The position numbers and the translations under genes are program-made. A DNA stretch of 48,218 bases from a bacterium (GTDB lineage Bacteria > Hydrothermota > 32-111). Under the pieces are notes generated by a model. The model saw nothing but the letters and a program-made list of their open reading frames with translations, ran no database searches and had not been told where the DNA came from. The stretch spans positions 1 through 48,218 of the forward strand of contig JAQVDU010000003.1 of assembly GCA_028698175.1 (NCBI GenBank), in the 5' to 3' direction. Positions 34,067 through 42,518 of this stretch are shown piece after piece. Each line of letters starts with the position of its first letter. The first letter of the stretch is position 1.

Positions 34067-35450
34067 AATATACCCTCCTGTATTTTTGATGGATCATCAG
34101 CATGAGCATTCCTATCCAAATTGTCTGATTGTACATTACAAAATTCGAATCGACAGCTCCGTTTAAAAGGTAGTTTAACAGAATAACTCCAGGTATAAGA
34201 AATTCTTTGACATTCTTCTCTTTCACGTAAATTTTAACAAGTTCAATCATGGTAAAAAGATACATGGAGAGTACTGCTATGAAACCGAAAATGCCGGTCT
34301 TCCAAAGAAGAACAAGATATGAATTATCTACGAATTCCTGAGTTTTGCCTGTATCAGATTGCATATAAACTGCCCCCAATCCTACTCCGATGAAATTAGA
34401 TTCGCTGAAAATTTGCCATATTTTTGCATAATCCTCCATTCTTACGCTCAAAGCGCGGTCGGAAGAAAAAGAGGAAAATGAAAACTGCGTGAATCGGTAC
34501 ATTAAAAGGTTGAATATGGATTCTCCGAAGACTGCTTTGAATATTTGAACTGCGATGACCAGAAGAGTTAAAACAATAAAAATGACAATGGCCAGTCTGA
34601 AAATGAAATACAGTTTTTTCTTTGATATAAAAAAAAGGTAAATTACAAACACACAAAGGTCAAAGAGAATGCACACCCATAATGACCTTTGAAGAGAAAG
34701 AATCGCCGCCGAAAGGCAGAAAAACATAATGGCATAATATAAAAAACGATTTTTTTTTGATAGATATCCGTCTGCTATGTTGAATATGATTGCCGGAAAT
34801 GAAATAATAGTTATAGTCGCCATTCTGGTGACTACTCTTGTCAATACACCAACCGACAAGGCGGCCCGGTACATTACAAAATACTCTATTGACACAAAAA
34901 AAGTCGCAAGAAGAAGAAAAAAATAGAATTCTCTTTCCTTTATCTCATAAATAGAAATAAAAATAAACGGGATGACATACATCAAAAGAATCAATGTGCC
35001 CCTGAGAATTTTTACTATTTCATAACCTCTCAGAAATCCGATGGTCATGTATACTGCGATCACAGAGGTAAGAAAAATTTGGAGCAAGGGAATGTCGATT
35101 TTCTTTTTTTTAAGATTGTCAAATTTTATACCGGTATAAATAACTGCGAAGAGAATGCAGATGAGAAGTCCAGCTGCAACATGGTAGTCATTTATACCTA
35201 TGGGAATGCCATAAACCTTCCTTCTGAACTGCTCAAGAGGGATAACAGAGATAAAAAAACAGAAAGATAAGAAGATTCTAGGGGGAGTGTTCGCAAGAGC
35301 GATAAAAATCAAAGGCAAAATCAAAAGCGCGGCATAGAGGAAAACTTCAGGGCGGTACAAAATCAGAAAGTAAGAAATGATAAAGAGCAACAAGATTATT
35401 GTTTTAAGTCTCCAATCTTCAGCCAACGACTTTGGATTAAATCTAAGCAT
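34035..35450 (-). CDS. Wzy-like O-antigen polymerase / ligase family membrane protein
   Basis: 471 residues, about 11-12 membrane helices with one large loop (about 315-365, where RFTQFSFSSFSSDRALSVRMEDYAK includes the usual Arg-rich segment). The short pattern GVGLGAVYMQSDTGKTQEFVDNSYLVLLWKTG matches the O-antigen ligase/polymerase (Wzy_C) family. Together with Wzz and Wzx it would complete a Wzy-dependent pathway. Ligase and polymerase cannot be told apart from sequence alone; the setting favours polymerase. It overlaps wecB by 8 nt. Confidence 0.85.
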   Translation of the reverse strand: MLRFNPKSLAEDWRLKTIILLLFIISYFLILYRPEVFLYAALLILPLIFIALANTPPRIFLSFCFFISVIPLEQFRRKVYGIPIGINDYHVAAGLLICILFAVIYTGIKFDNLKKKKIDIPLLQIFLTSVIAVYMTIGFLRGYEIVKILRGTLILLMYVIPFIFISIYEIKEREFYFFLLLATFFVSIEYFVMYRAALSVGVLTRVVTRMATITIISFPAIIFNIADGYLSKKNRFLYYAIMFFCLSAAILSLQRSLWVCILFDLCVFVIYLFFISKKKLYFIFRLAIVIFIVLTLLVIAVQIFKAVFGESIFNLLMYRFTQFSFSSFSSDRALSVRMEDYAKIWQIFSESNFIGVGLGAVYMQSDTGKTQEFVDNSYLVLLWKTGIFGFIAVLSMYLFTMIELVKIYVKEKNVKEFLIPGVILLNYLLNGAVDSNFVMYNQTIWIGMLMLMIHQKYRRVYFESGFDKHGA

Positions 35451-36573
35451 TAAGAAAATCCATTAATGTGCGGATTATTCTCATTGAGCTTTTGCCGTCT
35501 CCGTAAGGGTTGGAATTGGTTTTAAATGACTTGTAGTATTTTAGAGACTCAAAAGATTTTTTCACTTCTTTAAAGATTTTATTTGAATTTGAGCCTACCA
35601 GCTTTGCGACTCCCGAGTCAATGCCTTCAGGTCTTTCAGTCACATTTCTCATTACAAAGACCGGCTTGCCGAACGTAGGTGCCTCTTCCTGAATGCCGCC
35701 GCTGTCCGTCAGTATTATGTAAGAGCGTTCCATTAGGTAAATCATTTCAGGATAACTTACAGGTTCGATTAAAGATATATTGTCGATATCACCGAGAATT
35801 TTTTTGACTGGCCTTCTGACGTTTGGATTGAGATGAACCGGGTAAACTATGTGCGTCTGGTCAATCTCTTTGGCTATTCTCTTTATCGCCCTGCATATGT
35901 TTTCAAAGGGTTTCCCGAAAGATTCCCTTCTGTGTCCGGTAACAAGAACAATTTTTCCTTTATTCGGTATGCCGGAGAGAGAAATTTTGAGTCTTCTTTG
36001 CCACACATTTTTTCTGATAATTTTTCTCCCCTCCTGAAGTGCGTCTATGACAGTATTTCCCGTGACAAAAATGCTCTTTGGGCTTACACTCTCTTTTAAA
36101 AGATTCTCTTTTGAATTAACGGTGGGCGCGAAATTCAAGTCAGAAAGACGCGAGATCATCCCTCTGTTTGCCTCTTCCGGGAAGGGGGAAAACTTATCAT
36201 TAGTTCTAAGCCCCGCTTCTATATGAGCGACTGGAATCTTGTGATAGTATGCGATGAGAGCTCCGACAAAAGCTGTTGTCGTATCACCTTGAACTACTAT
36301 CATATCAAACTTTTTACCGGAGATAACTGTCTCAATCTGTTTAGCTATCTCGCCCGTGAGGTATGACAGGGACTGGTTGGGTTTCATAACATCGAGATCA
36401 TAATCAGTCCGAATGGAAAAAAAATCAAGCACCTGTTTCAGCATCTCCTTATGCTGTCCCGTCGAACATGTGAAGACATTGAATTTTCCGGTCTTTTTAC
36501 CAAGCAGAATCAAAGGCGCAAGTTTTATTGCCTCAGGTCTGGTGCCGAATACGAACAATACGTTCTTTTTCAT
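35443..36573 (-). CDS. wecB: UDP-N-acetylglucosamine 2-epimerase (non-hydrolysing)
   Basis: 376 residues, normal length. Motifs: FGTRPEAIKLAPLI at the N-terminus, VVQGDTTTAF, HIEAGLRT and FPEEANR, VTGHRRESFGKP, and the UDP-binding LTDSGGIQEEAPTFGKPVFVMRNVTERPEG. The acidic and histidine residues used for epimerisation are all present. It converts UDP-GlcNAc to UDP-ManNAc, a precursor for the surface polysaccharide made by the neighbouring genes. The ATG overlaps the stop of the leuD-like gene (TGATG), which ties sugar supply to a dehydratase pair in one transcript. Confidence 0.95.
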   Translation of the reverse strand: MKKNVLFVFGTRPEAIKLAPLILLGKKTGKFNVFTCSTGQHKEMLKQVLDFFSIRTDYDLDVMKPNQSLSYLTGEIAKQIETVISGKKFDMIVVQGDTTTAFVGALIAYYHKIPVAHIEAGLRTNDKFSPFPEEANRGMISRLSDLNFAPTVNSKENLLKESVSPKSIFVTGNTVIDALQEGRKIIRKNVWQRRLKISLSGIPNKGKIVLVTGHRRESFGKPFENICRAIKRIAKEIDQTHIVYPVHLNPNVRRPVKKILGDIDNISLIEPVSYPEMIYLMERSYIILTDSGGIQEEAPTFGKPVFVMRNVTERPEGIDSGVAKLVGSNSNKIFKEVKKSFESLKYYKSFKTNSNPYGDGKSSMRIIRTLMDFLNA

Positions 36574-37085
36574 CAGAGTTTCATTATTCCGCCGGCTTCA
36601 TAAATGTCCAGCGCCACTTTTGACATTTTAAATGCATTGAAATCATTGCCGTTATTTAAATTTTTTATTATTCCTGTTTTTAGATCAATCTCTATCTCGT
36701 CACCCGAAGCGAACTTTCCCGAAGAGAATATATTTGGAGCTTCAATAAGGGGAAGGCCCGAGTTGATGGCATTTCTTTTATAGATAGCGCCGAAGGATTC
36801 TCCTATGATTGCCTGAACGCCGAGCGAAATAAAGCAGTCAACTGCCTGCTGTCTCGAAGACCCGGCTCCGAAATTTTCGCCCACTATCAAAATGTCGTTT
36901 TTTACGGCTTTTTTCGCAAAGTCCTCCCATCCGCCAAGGTTGTCGAATGAATACTGACCCATCTTTGATATATCCGTTATTGCTAGATACCTGTTATGAA
37001 AAATCATGTCCGTATCAATGTCATTTATTTTCTTTCCTTCCTTGTCTGAAATAATCCACACTCTGCCTTTTAGAATTTTGTTCAT
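36573..37085 (-). CDS. leuD: LeuD-type dehydratase small subunit (isopropylmalate/homoaconitate family)
   Basis: 170 residues from ATG 37085, with AAGGAG 5 nt upstream; the track begins at a GTG two codons earlier. It is the swivel domain of the aconitase family: RVWIISDKEGKKINDIDTDMI, then the substrate-loop motif ENFGAGSSRQQAVDCF and GESFGAIYKRNAINSGLPLIE. With the large subunit it isomerises a hydroxy-acid through dehydration and rehydration. Isopropylmalate (leucine) is the usual substrate; homoaconitate, citraconate or dimethylmalate are possible. No other leucine gene is nearby. Confidence 0.85.
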   Translation of the reverse strand: MNKILKGRVWIISDKEGKKINDIDTDMIFHNRYLAITDISKMGQYSFDNLGGWEDFAKKAVKNDILIVGENFGAGSSRQQAVDCFISLGVQAIIGESFGAIYKRNAINSGLPLIEAPNIFSSGKFASGDEIEIDLKTGIIKNLNNGNDFNAFKMSKVALDIYEAGGIMKL

Positions 37086-37087
37086 AA

Positions 37088-38335
37088 TCACTCCTTGGGA
37101 TATGAGATTGTTCCGCTTAAAGCCGAGTGAGCAGCCACTACAGGTGAGACGAGGTATGTGTCGCCCTTTCCCTGTTTACCCGCGAAGTTTCTATTCGACG
37201 TTGAAAGCTGAACCTCATTGGGTCCGGTCATGCCTATCTGTCCGCTTGCACAGCCACCACACCCGGGGTTGGATACTATTATTCCGGATTCAAATAAAAT
37301 TGAAAGATATCCCATTTTAAGCATCTCGCCGTAGACCTCTCTTGTTGCGGGAACAATTTTGAACATGACGTTTTCTTTGATCCTTTTTCCCCTGACTATA
37401 TCAACAACCTGTTTTATGTCTTCAATTCTTCCGTTTGTGCAAGACCCGACAAAGACAGAATTGATCTTTCTGCCTTCAACCTCACTCACGTCCGTGACAT
37501 TGTCCGGCTTGGGAGGATTTGAGATCTGCGGTTTTATTCCCGTTATGTCGATTTTTATTTCTTTGAAATAAGAGGCTTTGCCGTCCGCCGATATCTTCTC
37601 TATTCCGCCTTTTCCTGAGCGTTTAGCAGTATATTCTATTATTTCATCGCTTGGAGGGATGAGTATCGTAATCGAACCCATCTCGGTTGCCATTGAAGCA
37701 AGGGTTATTCTTTCATGAAGCTTCATTTTGTCTATCGCCTCTCCGTAAACCTCCACTGCGCAGCCCAAAGCTCCTGATGCGCCGAGATGCTTGAGTATGT
37801 ACAGAGTGACGTCCTTTGCGGTTACCGGATATGAGTAAGTTCCGATTATGTTGATCCTGATTGTCGGAGGCACTTCAAACCATGTCCGTCCGGACTTGAA
37901 AATATAAGCTATGTCAAGGTCGCCCATGCCCTGACCGAATGCGCAGACTGCGCCCATTATGTTGAGGTGGGAGTCGGTTCCGACTACAGTGACTCCCGGG
38001 TAAACCTGTCCCAGTTCAATTCCGAGATGCGAGCCGATTCCCTGGTCGACATCGTAGACCTTTAGATTTTCCCTTGCTGCGAATTCCCTAATAATCATCT
38101 GATTTGTCGCATAACCGATGTCGCGAGCCGGAGCATTCGTATCGAAGGTGAAGTACGTGTTTTTTTTGTCATTTACCGGATTCGTTTTGCAGCATTCCTT
38201 CAATGTTTTGACAACGTTGGCTCCGCCGAAATCCCTCGCTGTTTTAAGGTCTATGTCAAGCCAGATTATTTCGCCGGGAGCGACAAAATCCTTCGAGTGG
38301 GACGCAAAAATCTTTTCTATTATGGTTTTGTTCAT
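37088..38335 (-). CDS. leuC: LeuC-type dehydratase large subunit, [4Fe-4S] (isopropylmalate/homoaconitate family)
   Basis: 415 residues from ATG 38335, with AAAGGAGA upstream; the track start is seven codons too early. Conserved aconitase marks: VGTDSHLNIMGA, the first cluster Cys in FVGSCTNGRIED, and the Cys pair in NPGCGGCASGQIG. The three cysteines hold the catalytic [4Fe-4S] cluster. The short length and CGGCASGQIG variant fit the archaeal/Thermotoga-type two-subunit enzymes (HACN/LeuC2 group) rather than the long proteobacterial LeuC. It has its own promoter and overlaps the small-subunit gene region by a few nt. Confidence 0.88.
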   Translation of the reverse strand: MNKTIIEKIFASHSKDFVAPGEIIWLDIDLKTARDFGGANVVKTLKECCKTNPVNDKKNTYFTFDTNAPARDIGYATNQMIIREFAARENLKVYDVDQGIGSHLGIELGQVYPGVTVVGTDSHLNIMGAVCAFGQGMGDLDIAYIFKSGRTWFEVPPTIRINIIGTYSYPVTAKDVTLYILKHLGASGALGCAVEVYGEAIDKMKLHERITLASMATEMGSITILIPPSDEIIEYTAKRSGKGGIEKISADGKASYFKEIKIDITGIKPQISNPPKPDNVTDVSEVEGRKINSVFVGSCTNGRIEDIKQVVDIVRGKRIKENVMFKIVPATREVYGEMLKMGYLSILFESGIIVSNPGCGGCASGQIGMTGPNEVQLSTSNRNFAGKQGKGDTYLVSPVVAAHSALSGTISYPKE

Positions 38336-38355
38336 TTTATCTCCTTTAATAAACA

Positions 38356-38383
38356 ATTATATGTTTTCACAAGATGAAGTCAA
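38356..38383 (-). promoter_or_regulatory. Promoter of the leuCD-wecB transcription unit
   Basis: On the minus strand: TTGACT (38378-38383), 16-nt spacer, perfect TATAAT (38356-38361). A leader of about 15 nt includes AAAGGAGA before the ATG at 38335. The -35 overlaps the stop codon of the upstream 774-residue gene. Confidence 0.75.
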
Positions 38384-40704
38384 TAAAATATTGTATCACA
38401 GCAATTGACTCCAAATTGACTGCCGAAATTAATGATTATCTCTCCGTGTTCTTTTTTTAGAAAGAAATCTTCGGTAACGCGGCATATCGAATTTCGCCGT
38501 TTATTTATAATCATAGAAACGCCGGTCTCTGAAAAATCTTCTGTTATGGATACGTTTTTGATAATCTGGGGATAAATAAAAGAGATCGAGTATTTTTTTT
38601 GATTGTTCTTTTTCACCAATTTGGGAGGAGTTTCAAAAAAAACATTTTTATCTGAGATCTTCAGAATTTTCACATCATGAGAGCTTAAATATTTCGAATA
38701 ATTTTCTGATCTTAATGCTTCGAAAAACCCTTCTTTTCTGTCAATCAAAGAGAATGACCCGTTGAACATAGCATTGCTCTCGTCAACAATTCCGGCTCTT
38801 CTTTCAAGTCGGCTATAAGGAGTGATATCCAAAAGAAACATATCCCCATCTTCCAATTTCAAGAGACTGTCAACATAAATAACATCAGGATCATCCGCTT
38901 TAAAGTCGGCAATCTCCTTTTTATGAGTAAGATTTCCGGCAACTCCCTTCAACCTGCAGAAAATGAATATTATCGAATTGTCGCTTGTCTTACCGCACAA
39001 TGTGGCTCTGTTGGAAGCTTCGTTGACAAAGCGCCTTGGGTTTGACAGCATCAGGTCTTTGATTCTGTATTCGTCAAGGAAAGACGTTAAGAATCCCAAA
39101 TTCATTTTACATGTATCATTTTTTATGGCATCTCCCTTGGAAGGGTACGGAACGTGATAGGAATAATAAAGTATTCCGTTCGCTCCTCCAGCCAGCGCAG
39201 AAAAGAGTTTGAATTTTGCCATTTCAAAGGTCACAGGCCTTCTTTCCGCGTTTGAATATCCGTCAGCAACAAATATAAAACCCATAGAGTCATTGTCGCA
39301 GATTCTCTTTGTCTCAAAAATGCTCTTTAGGAACATGCCGCCGTAAGTGTAATTATCCATCATAAAAACGGAATTTCTCAAATAATTGTTTTCGTTATTG
39401 TGCATAAGGAAAGAATTGTTTTTCTTTGAATCAACAGACTGAGCTGAAGACAGCATAAAGGGAAAAAAGTTCTTTTGCATAACTTTTTCTGAAACCTGTT
39501 TTTGAAAAGAATGAAGGTTTTCCTTCTCACGAAGTCCGGTATCCCTGTCTTTGTATAAGGAAGGCATATACGAATGATTCCATTTTGAACCGTGAAGAAC
39601 CTCTTTCCATTCGAATTCGTCGCTCGTATAATATCCGAGAATGTTTGTTCCTTTTGGAATGTGGCTACCTAGTATCATTTTCAATCTGGTCAAAGAAAAT
39701 TCGTTGCCGAATTTGACTGAGATATCTCCGAAAATGCAATTCAATCCGAAAATTTCATATGAAAGTATCTCATAACTTCCTATCTCTGCTTTCAATATTT
39801 TAGAAATATTAATAGAGATTAGATGGAAAAACGTATCTGTATTAAATTTTTCCGGAGGTATATTGTCAATAAGATTCATTTCAAAAAGCTCTTTTGTCCC
39901 ACAAAAAGAAATTTTTTCTTTTTTGTTTTTCCAAAGTCCGTCCATTGTAATTCCGTAAAAAGGCTCTTCAAACTCAACTGTTTCCAGAATAGTGTAAAAA
40001 CTCTGGCTGTCTGAAGCAAAAAGAATATGGCTTGTATCATTTTTATGGTTGATCTCAAACAAAATGCCGCCCACAGAATTGTTGTCTCGCCTTTTAAATT
40101 TACAGGAGAAACTTTCAGGATATGACAAAACATTGAATTTGTTTTTCTTCTCATAATTCACAACCAGAGAGTGCAGGCTGGCTGCCGAGCTGAAGTCCAA
40201 AAGAGCAAAAGCTGGCTCTTTCCACGAGGAGTAAAAAAATATCGGAGCATTGGCTGTATTTCGTTCCTTCCGGAAACGGGAGTATGATATGAAATCGGAG
40301 GATAATATAAGATTCTCTCTTGAAAAGGATTTTGGCATTTTAAGCAGAGACCAATTTGAAGAATATCTCGGCAAATCAAGAATATAGTATGCGTTCTTTG
40401 GAGAATAATTCAAAAACCTCATTTTATGCTCTTGAAGAGAATCATTATAATAAAGCATGTCGAAATAATTCAGCATAACTAAAAAAGTGTTGTAATTGGA
40501 AAAATATGGGTCTGCAAATTCATCATTTTCTCTCTGGAAAATATCTTCAAAACATGAATTTGTCGTGTACCATCCGATGGGAAAAAATCCTTTGCCGTTG
40601 ATTTCAAATCGGTTCAGTTTCGGGCTGAAGTGAAAATCTGATGAGCAAATAACAATGGCAAAGAGAAGTGTAGAAGAAAAAATACATTTTCTAATATTAA
40701 TCAT
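38380..40704 (-). CDS. Exported glycoside-hydrolase-like protein of unknown specificity
   Basis: 774 residues; not recognised as a named family. A signal peptide (about 1-21) is followed by FEINGKGFFPIGWYTTN, the opening usual for TIM-barrel glycosidases (GH2/GH5/GH42-like). A beta-rich region covers about 130-300. Then comes GYYTSDEFEWKEVL near 365, which resembles the catalytic acid strand of such barrels, and a later barrel strand GANGILYYSYHVPYPS. The C-terminal 150 residues look beta-sandwich. It is rich in Phe, Ser and Asn. No Shine-Dalgarno; a perfect TATAAT lies 7 nt before the ATG. It stands alone upstream of the leuCD unit; it may trim or degrade a glycan. Confidence 0.65.
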   Translation of the reverse strand: MINIRKCIFSSTLLFAIVICSSDFHFSPKLNRFEINGKGFFPIGWYTTNSCFEDIFQRENDEFADPYFSNYNTFLVMLNYFDMLYYNDSLQEHKMRFLNYSPKNAYYILDLPRYSSNWSLLKMPKSFSRENLILSSDFISYSRFRKERNTANAPIFFYSSWKEPAFALLDFSSAASLHSLVVNYEKKNKFNVLSYPESFSCKFKRRDNNSVGGILFEINHKNDTSHILFASDSQSFYTILETVEFEEPFYGITMDGLWKNKKEKISFCGTKELFEMNLIDNIPPEKFNTDTFFHLISINISKILKAEIGSYEILSYEIFGLNCIFGDISVKFGNEFSLTRLKMILGSHIPKGTNILGYYTSDEFEWKEVLHGSKWNHSYMPSLYKDRDTGLREKENLHSFQKQVSEKVMQKNFFPFMLSSAQSVDSKKNNSFLMHNNENNYLRNSVFMMDNYTYGGMFLKSIFETKRICDNDSMGFIFVADGYSNAERRPVTFEMAKFKLFSALAGGANGILYYSYHVPYPSKGDAIKNDTCKMNLGFLTSFLDEYRIKDLMLSNPRRFVNEASNRATLCGKTSDNSIIFIFCRLKGVAGNLTHKKEIADFKADDPDVIYVDSLLKLEDGDMFLLDITPYSRLERRAGIVDESNAMFNGSFSLIDRKEGFFEALRSENYSKYLSSHDVKILKISDKNVFFETPPKLVKKNNQKKYSISFIYPQIIKNVSITEDFSETGVSMIINKRRNSICRVTEDFFLKKEHGEIIINFGSQFGVNCCDTIFY

Positions 40705-40711
40705 TCATTTG

Positions 40712-40740
40712 ATTATATACAAAATATGATTATAAGGCAA
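40712..40740 (-). promoter_or_regulatory. Promoter of the glycosidase-like gene, predicted leaderless
   Basis: On the minus strand: TTGCCT (40735-40740), 17-nt spacer, perfect TATAAT (40712-40717), then 7 nt (caaatga) to the ATG at 40704. The upstream ATG inside those 7 nt opens only a three-codon frame. Confidence 0.6.
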
Positions 40741-40770
40741 TTATATTGAACATAAATTTTTATTAGAATA

Positions 40771-40798
40771 TTGACTATATGCAAATTTACTGTAAAAT
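40771..40798 (+). promoter_or_regulatory. Promoter of the pilB-like operon
   Basis: TTGACT (40771-40776), 16-nt spacer, TAAAAT (40793-40798), followed by a leader of about 25 nt with AAGGGGG before the ATG at 40830. Confidence 0.65.
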
Positions 40799-40829
40799 AA
40801 CTTAATAAAAAGCTCTTAAGGGGGAATGT

Positions 40830-42518
40830 ATGTGGAAACGACTCGGAGATATGCTGATAGACGAAGGACTTATAACGCTGGATCAGCTGAAAAAGGCCCT
40901 TGCGGAGCAGAAGGACAAGGGCGGACGGCTGGGAAGCCTTCTCGTGCAGATGAACTTCGTCACGGACGAGCAGATATCCATGACTCTCGGCAAGCAGTAC
41001 AATGTCGGAGTTGTTTCATTCGACAGCGAAATCGACCAGATGACTTTGAAGATCGTCTCTCCCCAGATAGCTCAGAAATTTCAGGTTATTCCGGTTAGGA
41101 GAGAGGGAAAGAACCTCTATCTTGCTATGGCAAATCCTGTGGATGTATATACAATAGAGGATATCAAATTCGCCACGGGATATAATGTGGTTCCAATGGT
41201 TGCAAGCGAAAACCTGATAGCTCAGGCAATAGAAAAATACTACGGAGTAGCCGGTTCAATGTCGGAAGTATTGTCCGAAATGGGGATAGACGATGATGAC
41301 ATTGAGATAATCGAGGAGGAGAAACAGCCGGATGCACAGCAGCTTCTGATTGACGTAGACGCAGCGCCTGTAGTAAAGCTTGTAAACGGAATAATAGTGG
41401 AAGCGGTGAGGCAGGGAGCCTCTGACATTCACATAGAACCGTTTGAAAAAATACTGAGAGTAAGATACAGGGTTGACGGAGAACTGAAAGAGGTTATGAG
41501 TCCGCAGTACACAATGGGAGCGGCCATAACTTCAAGACTGAAAATCATGTCGGGTCTCAATATTTCAGAGAGAAGGGTGCCGCAGGACGGAAGGATAGGA
41601 ATGAAAGTGGCTGAGAAATCAATAGATCTGAGGGTATCAACCCTTCCCACTGCGCACGGAGAGAAGATTTGCATGAGAATCGCAGAAAAATCCTCTCTTC
41701 TGCGGCTTGAGGATATCGGACTCGGAAGGAAGGCGTACAACGACTTTATAGAGGCGATAGAGCGTCCGAACGGCATAATACTCGTCACCGGTCCTACAGG
41801 AAGCGGCAAGACCGTCACACTATATTCTGTTCTTGCGAGAATGAACACTCCGAATGTCAACATAACGACCGCCGAAGACCCGATAGAGTATGATTTCGTT
41901 GGAATAAATCAGGTGAACGTGCGTGAGAACATAGGCTACACCTTTGCAACCGCATTGAAGGCGTTTCTCAGGCAGGACCCGGACATAATCATGGTTGGCG
42001 AGATTAGGGACCTTGACACGGGCGACATTGCCATTAAAGCGGCTCTCACCGGACACGTGGTTCTCTCGACTCTGCACACAAACGACACGATTTCAACTAT
42101 ATCCAGAATGCAGGACATGGGCATCGCTGCTTACAAGGTGGCTTCTGCCGTGGTGCTTATAGAGGCGCAGAGGCTCATAAGAAGAGTGTGCAAATACTGC
42201 GGACAGCAGGTTGACGTCTCCGATGACGAACTTATAAAGTACGGCGTGAATCCCGAATATATGAGGGGAGCCAAATTCATGATGGGAAAGGGATGCATGC
42301 AGTGCGGCAATACGGGATATAAAGGAAGGGTCGGAATCTTCGAAGTTCTTCCGCTCACACACACTCTTAGGGAGATGATTGTCAAGGGAGCCGCGGCGGA
42401 TGAACTGAAAATGCAGGCAAGAAGAGAGGGCGTCATAATGCTGAGGGAGGACGGACTAATAAAAGTGAAGGCCGGAATAACGACCTTGGAAGAGGTAATG
42501 AAAGCAACAGTTGGATAA
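40830..42518 (+). CDS. Type II secretion / type IV pilus assembly ATPase (GspE/PilB family)
   Basis: 562 residues, full length. An MshEN-type N-terminal domain (about 1-145, LGDMLIDEGLITLDQL) is known in relatives to bind cyclic-di-GMP. The ATPase core has Walker A GPTGSGKT (about 321-328), an Asp box (ITTAEDPIEY), Walker B VGEIRD, and a His box (LSTLHTND). A four-Cys zinc site follows (CKYC near 452, CMQC near 488). It powers pilus extension or pseudopilus assembly at the inner membrane. No pilin, PilC/GspF or secretin gene is adjacent, so the rest of the machine is elsewhere. ATG 40830 is chosen over the out-of-frame ATG at 40826. Confidence 0.95.
   Translation: MWKRLGDMLIDEGLITLDQLKKALAEQKDKGGRLGSLLVQMNFVTDEQISMTLGKQYNVGVVSFDSEIDQMTLKIVSPQIAQKFQVIPVRREGKNLYLAMANPVDVYTIEDIKFATGYNVVPMVASENLIAQAIEKYYGVAGSMSEVLSEMGIDDDDIEIIEEEKQPDAQQLLIDVDAAPVVKLVNGIIVEAVRQGASDIHIEPFEKILRVRYRVDGELKEVMSPQYTMGAAITSRLKIMSGLNISERRVPQDGRIGMKVAEKSIDLRVSTLPTAHGEKICMRIAEKSSLLRLEDIGLGRKAYNDFIEAIERPNGIILVTGPTGSGKTVTLYSVLARMNTPNVNITTAEDPIEYDFVGINQVNVRENIGYTFATALKAFLRQDPDIIMVGEIRDLDTGDIAIKAALTGHVVLSTLHTNDTISTISRMQDMGIAAYKVASAVVLIEAQRLIRRVCKYCGQQVDVSDDELIKYGVNPEYMRGAKFMMGKGCMQCGNTGYKGRVGIFEVLPLTHTLREMIVKGAAADELKMQARREGVIMLREDGLIKVKAGITTLEEVMKATVG

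Noticed and set aside
36573-38335. Aconitase (TCA cycle) for the dehydratase pair
   Set aside because: The split into a 415-residue large and a 170-residue small subunit and the short motifs fit the LeuCD/homoaconitase group, not single-chain aconitase.
40826-41098. 90-residue plus-strand ORF starting 4 nt before the pilB ATG
   Set aside because: Out of frame with the conserved protein; its Arg/Gly-rich translation has no pattern.
41429-41863. 144-residue minus-strand ORF
   Set aside because: Antisense to the Walker A region of the PilB-like ATPase; translation is Ser/Leu/Pro-rich as expected for a shadow.
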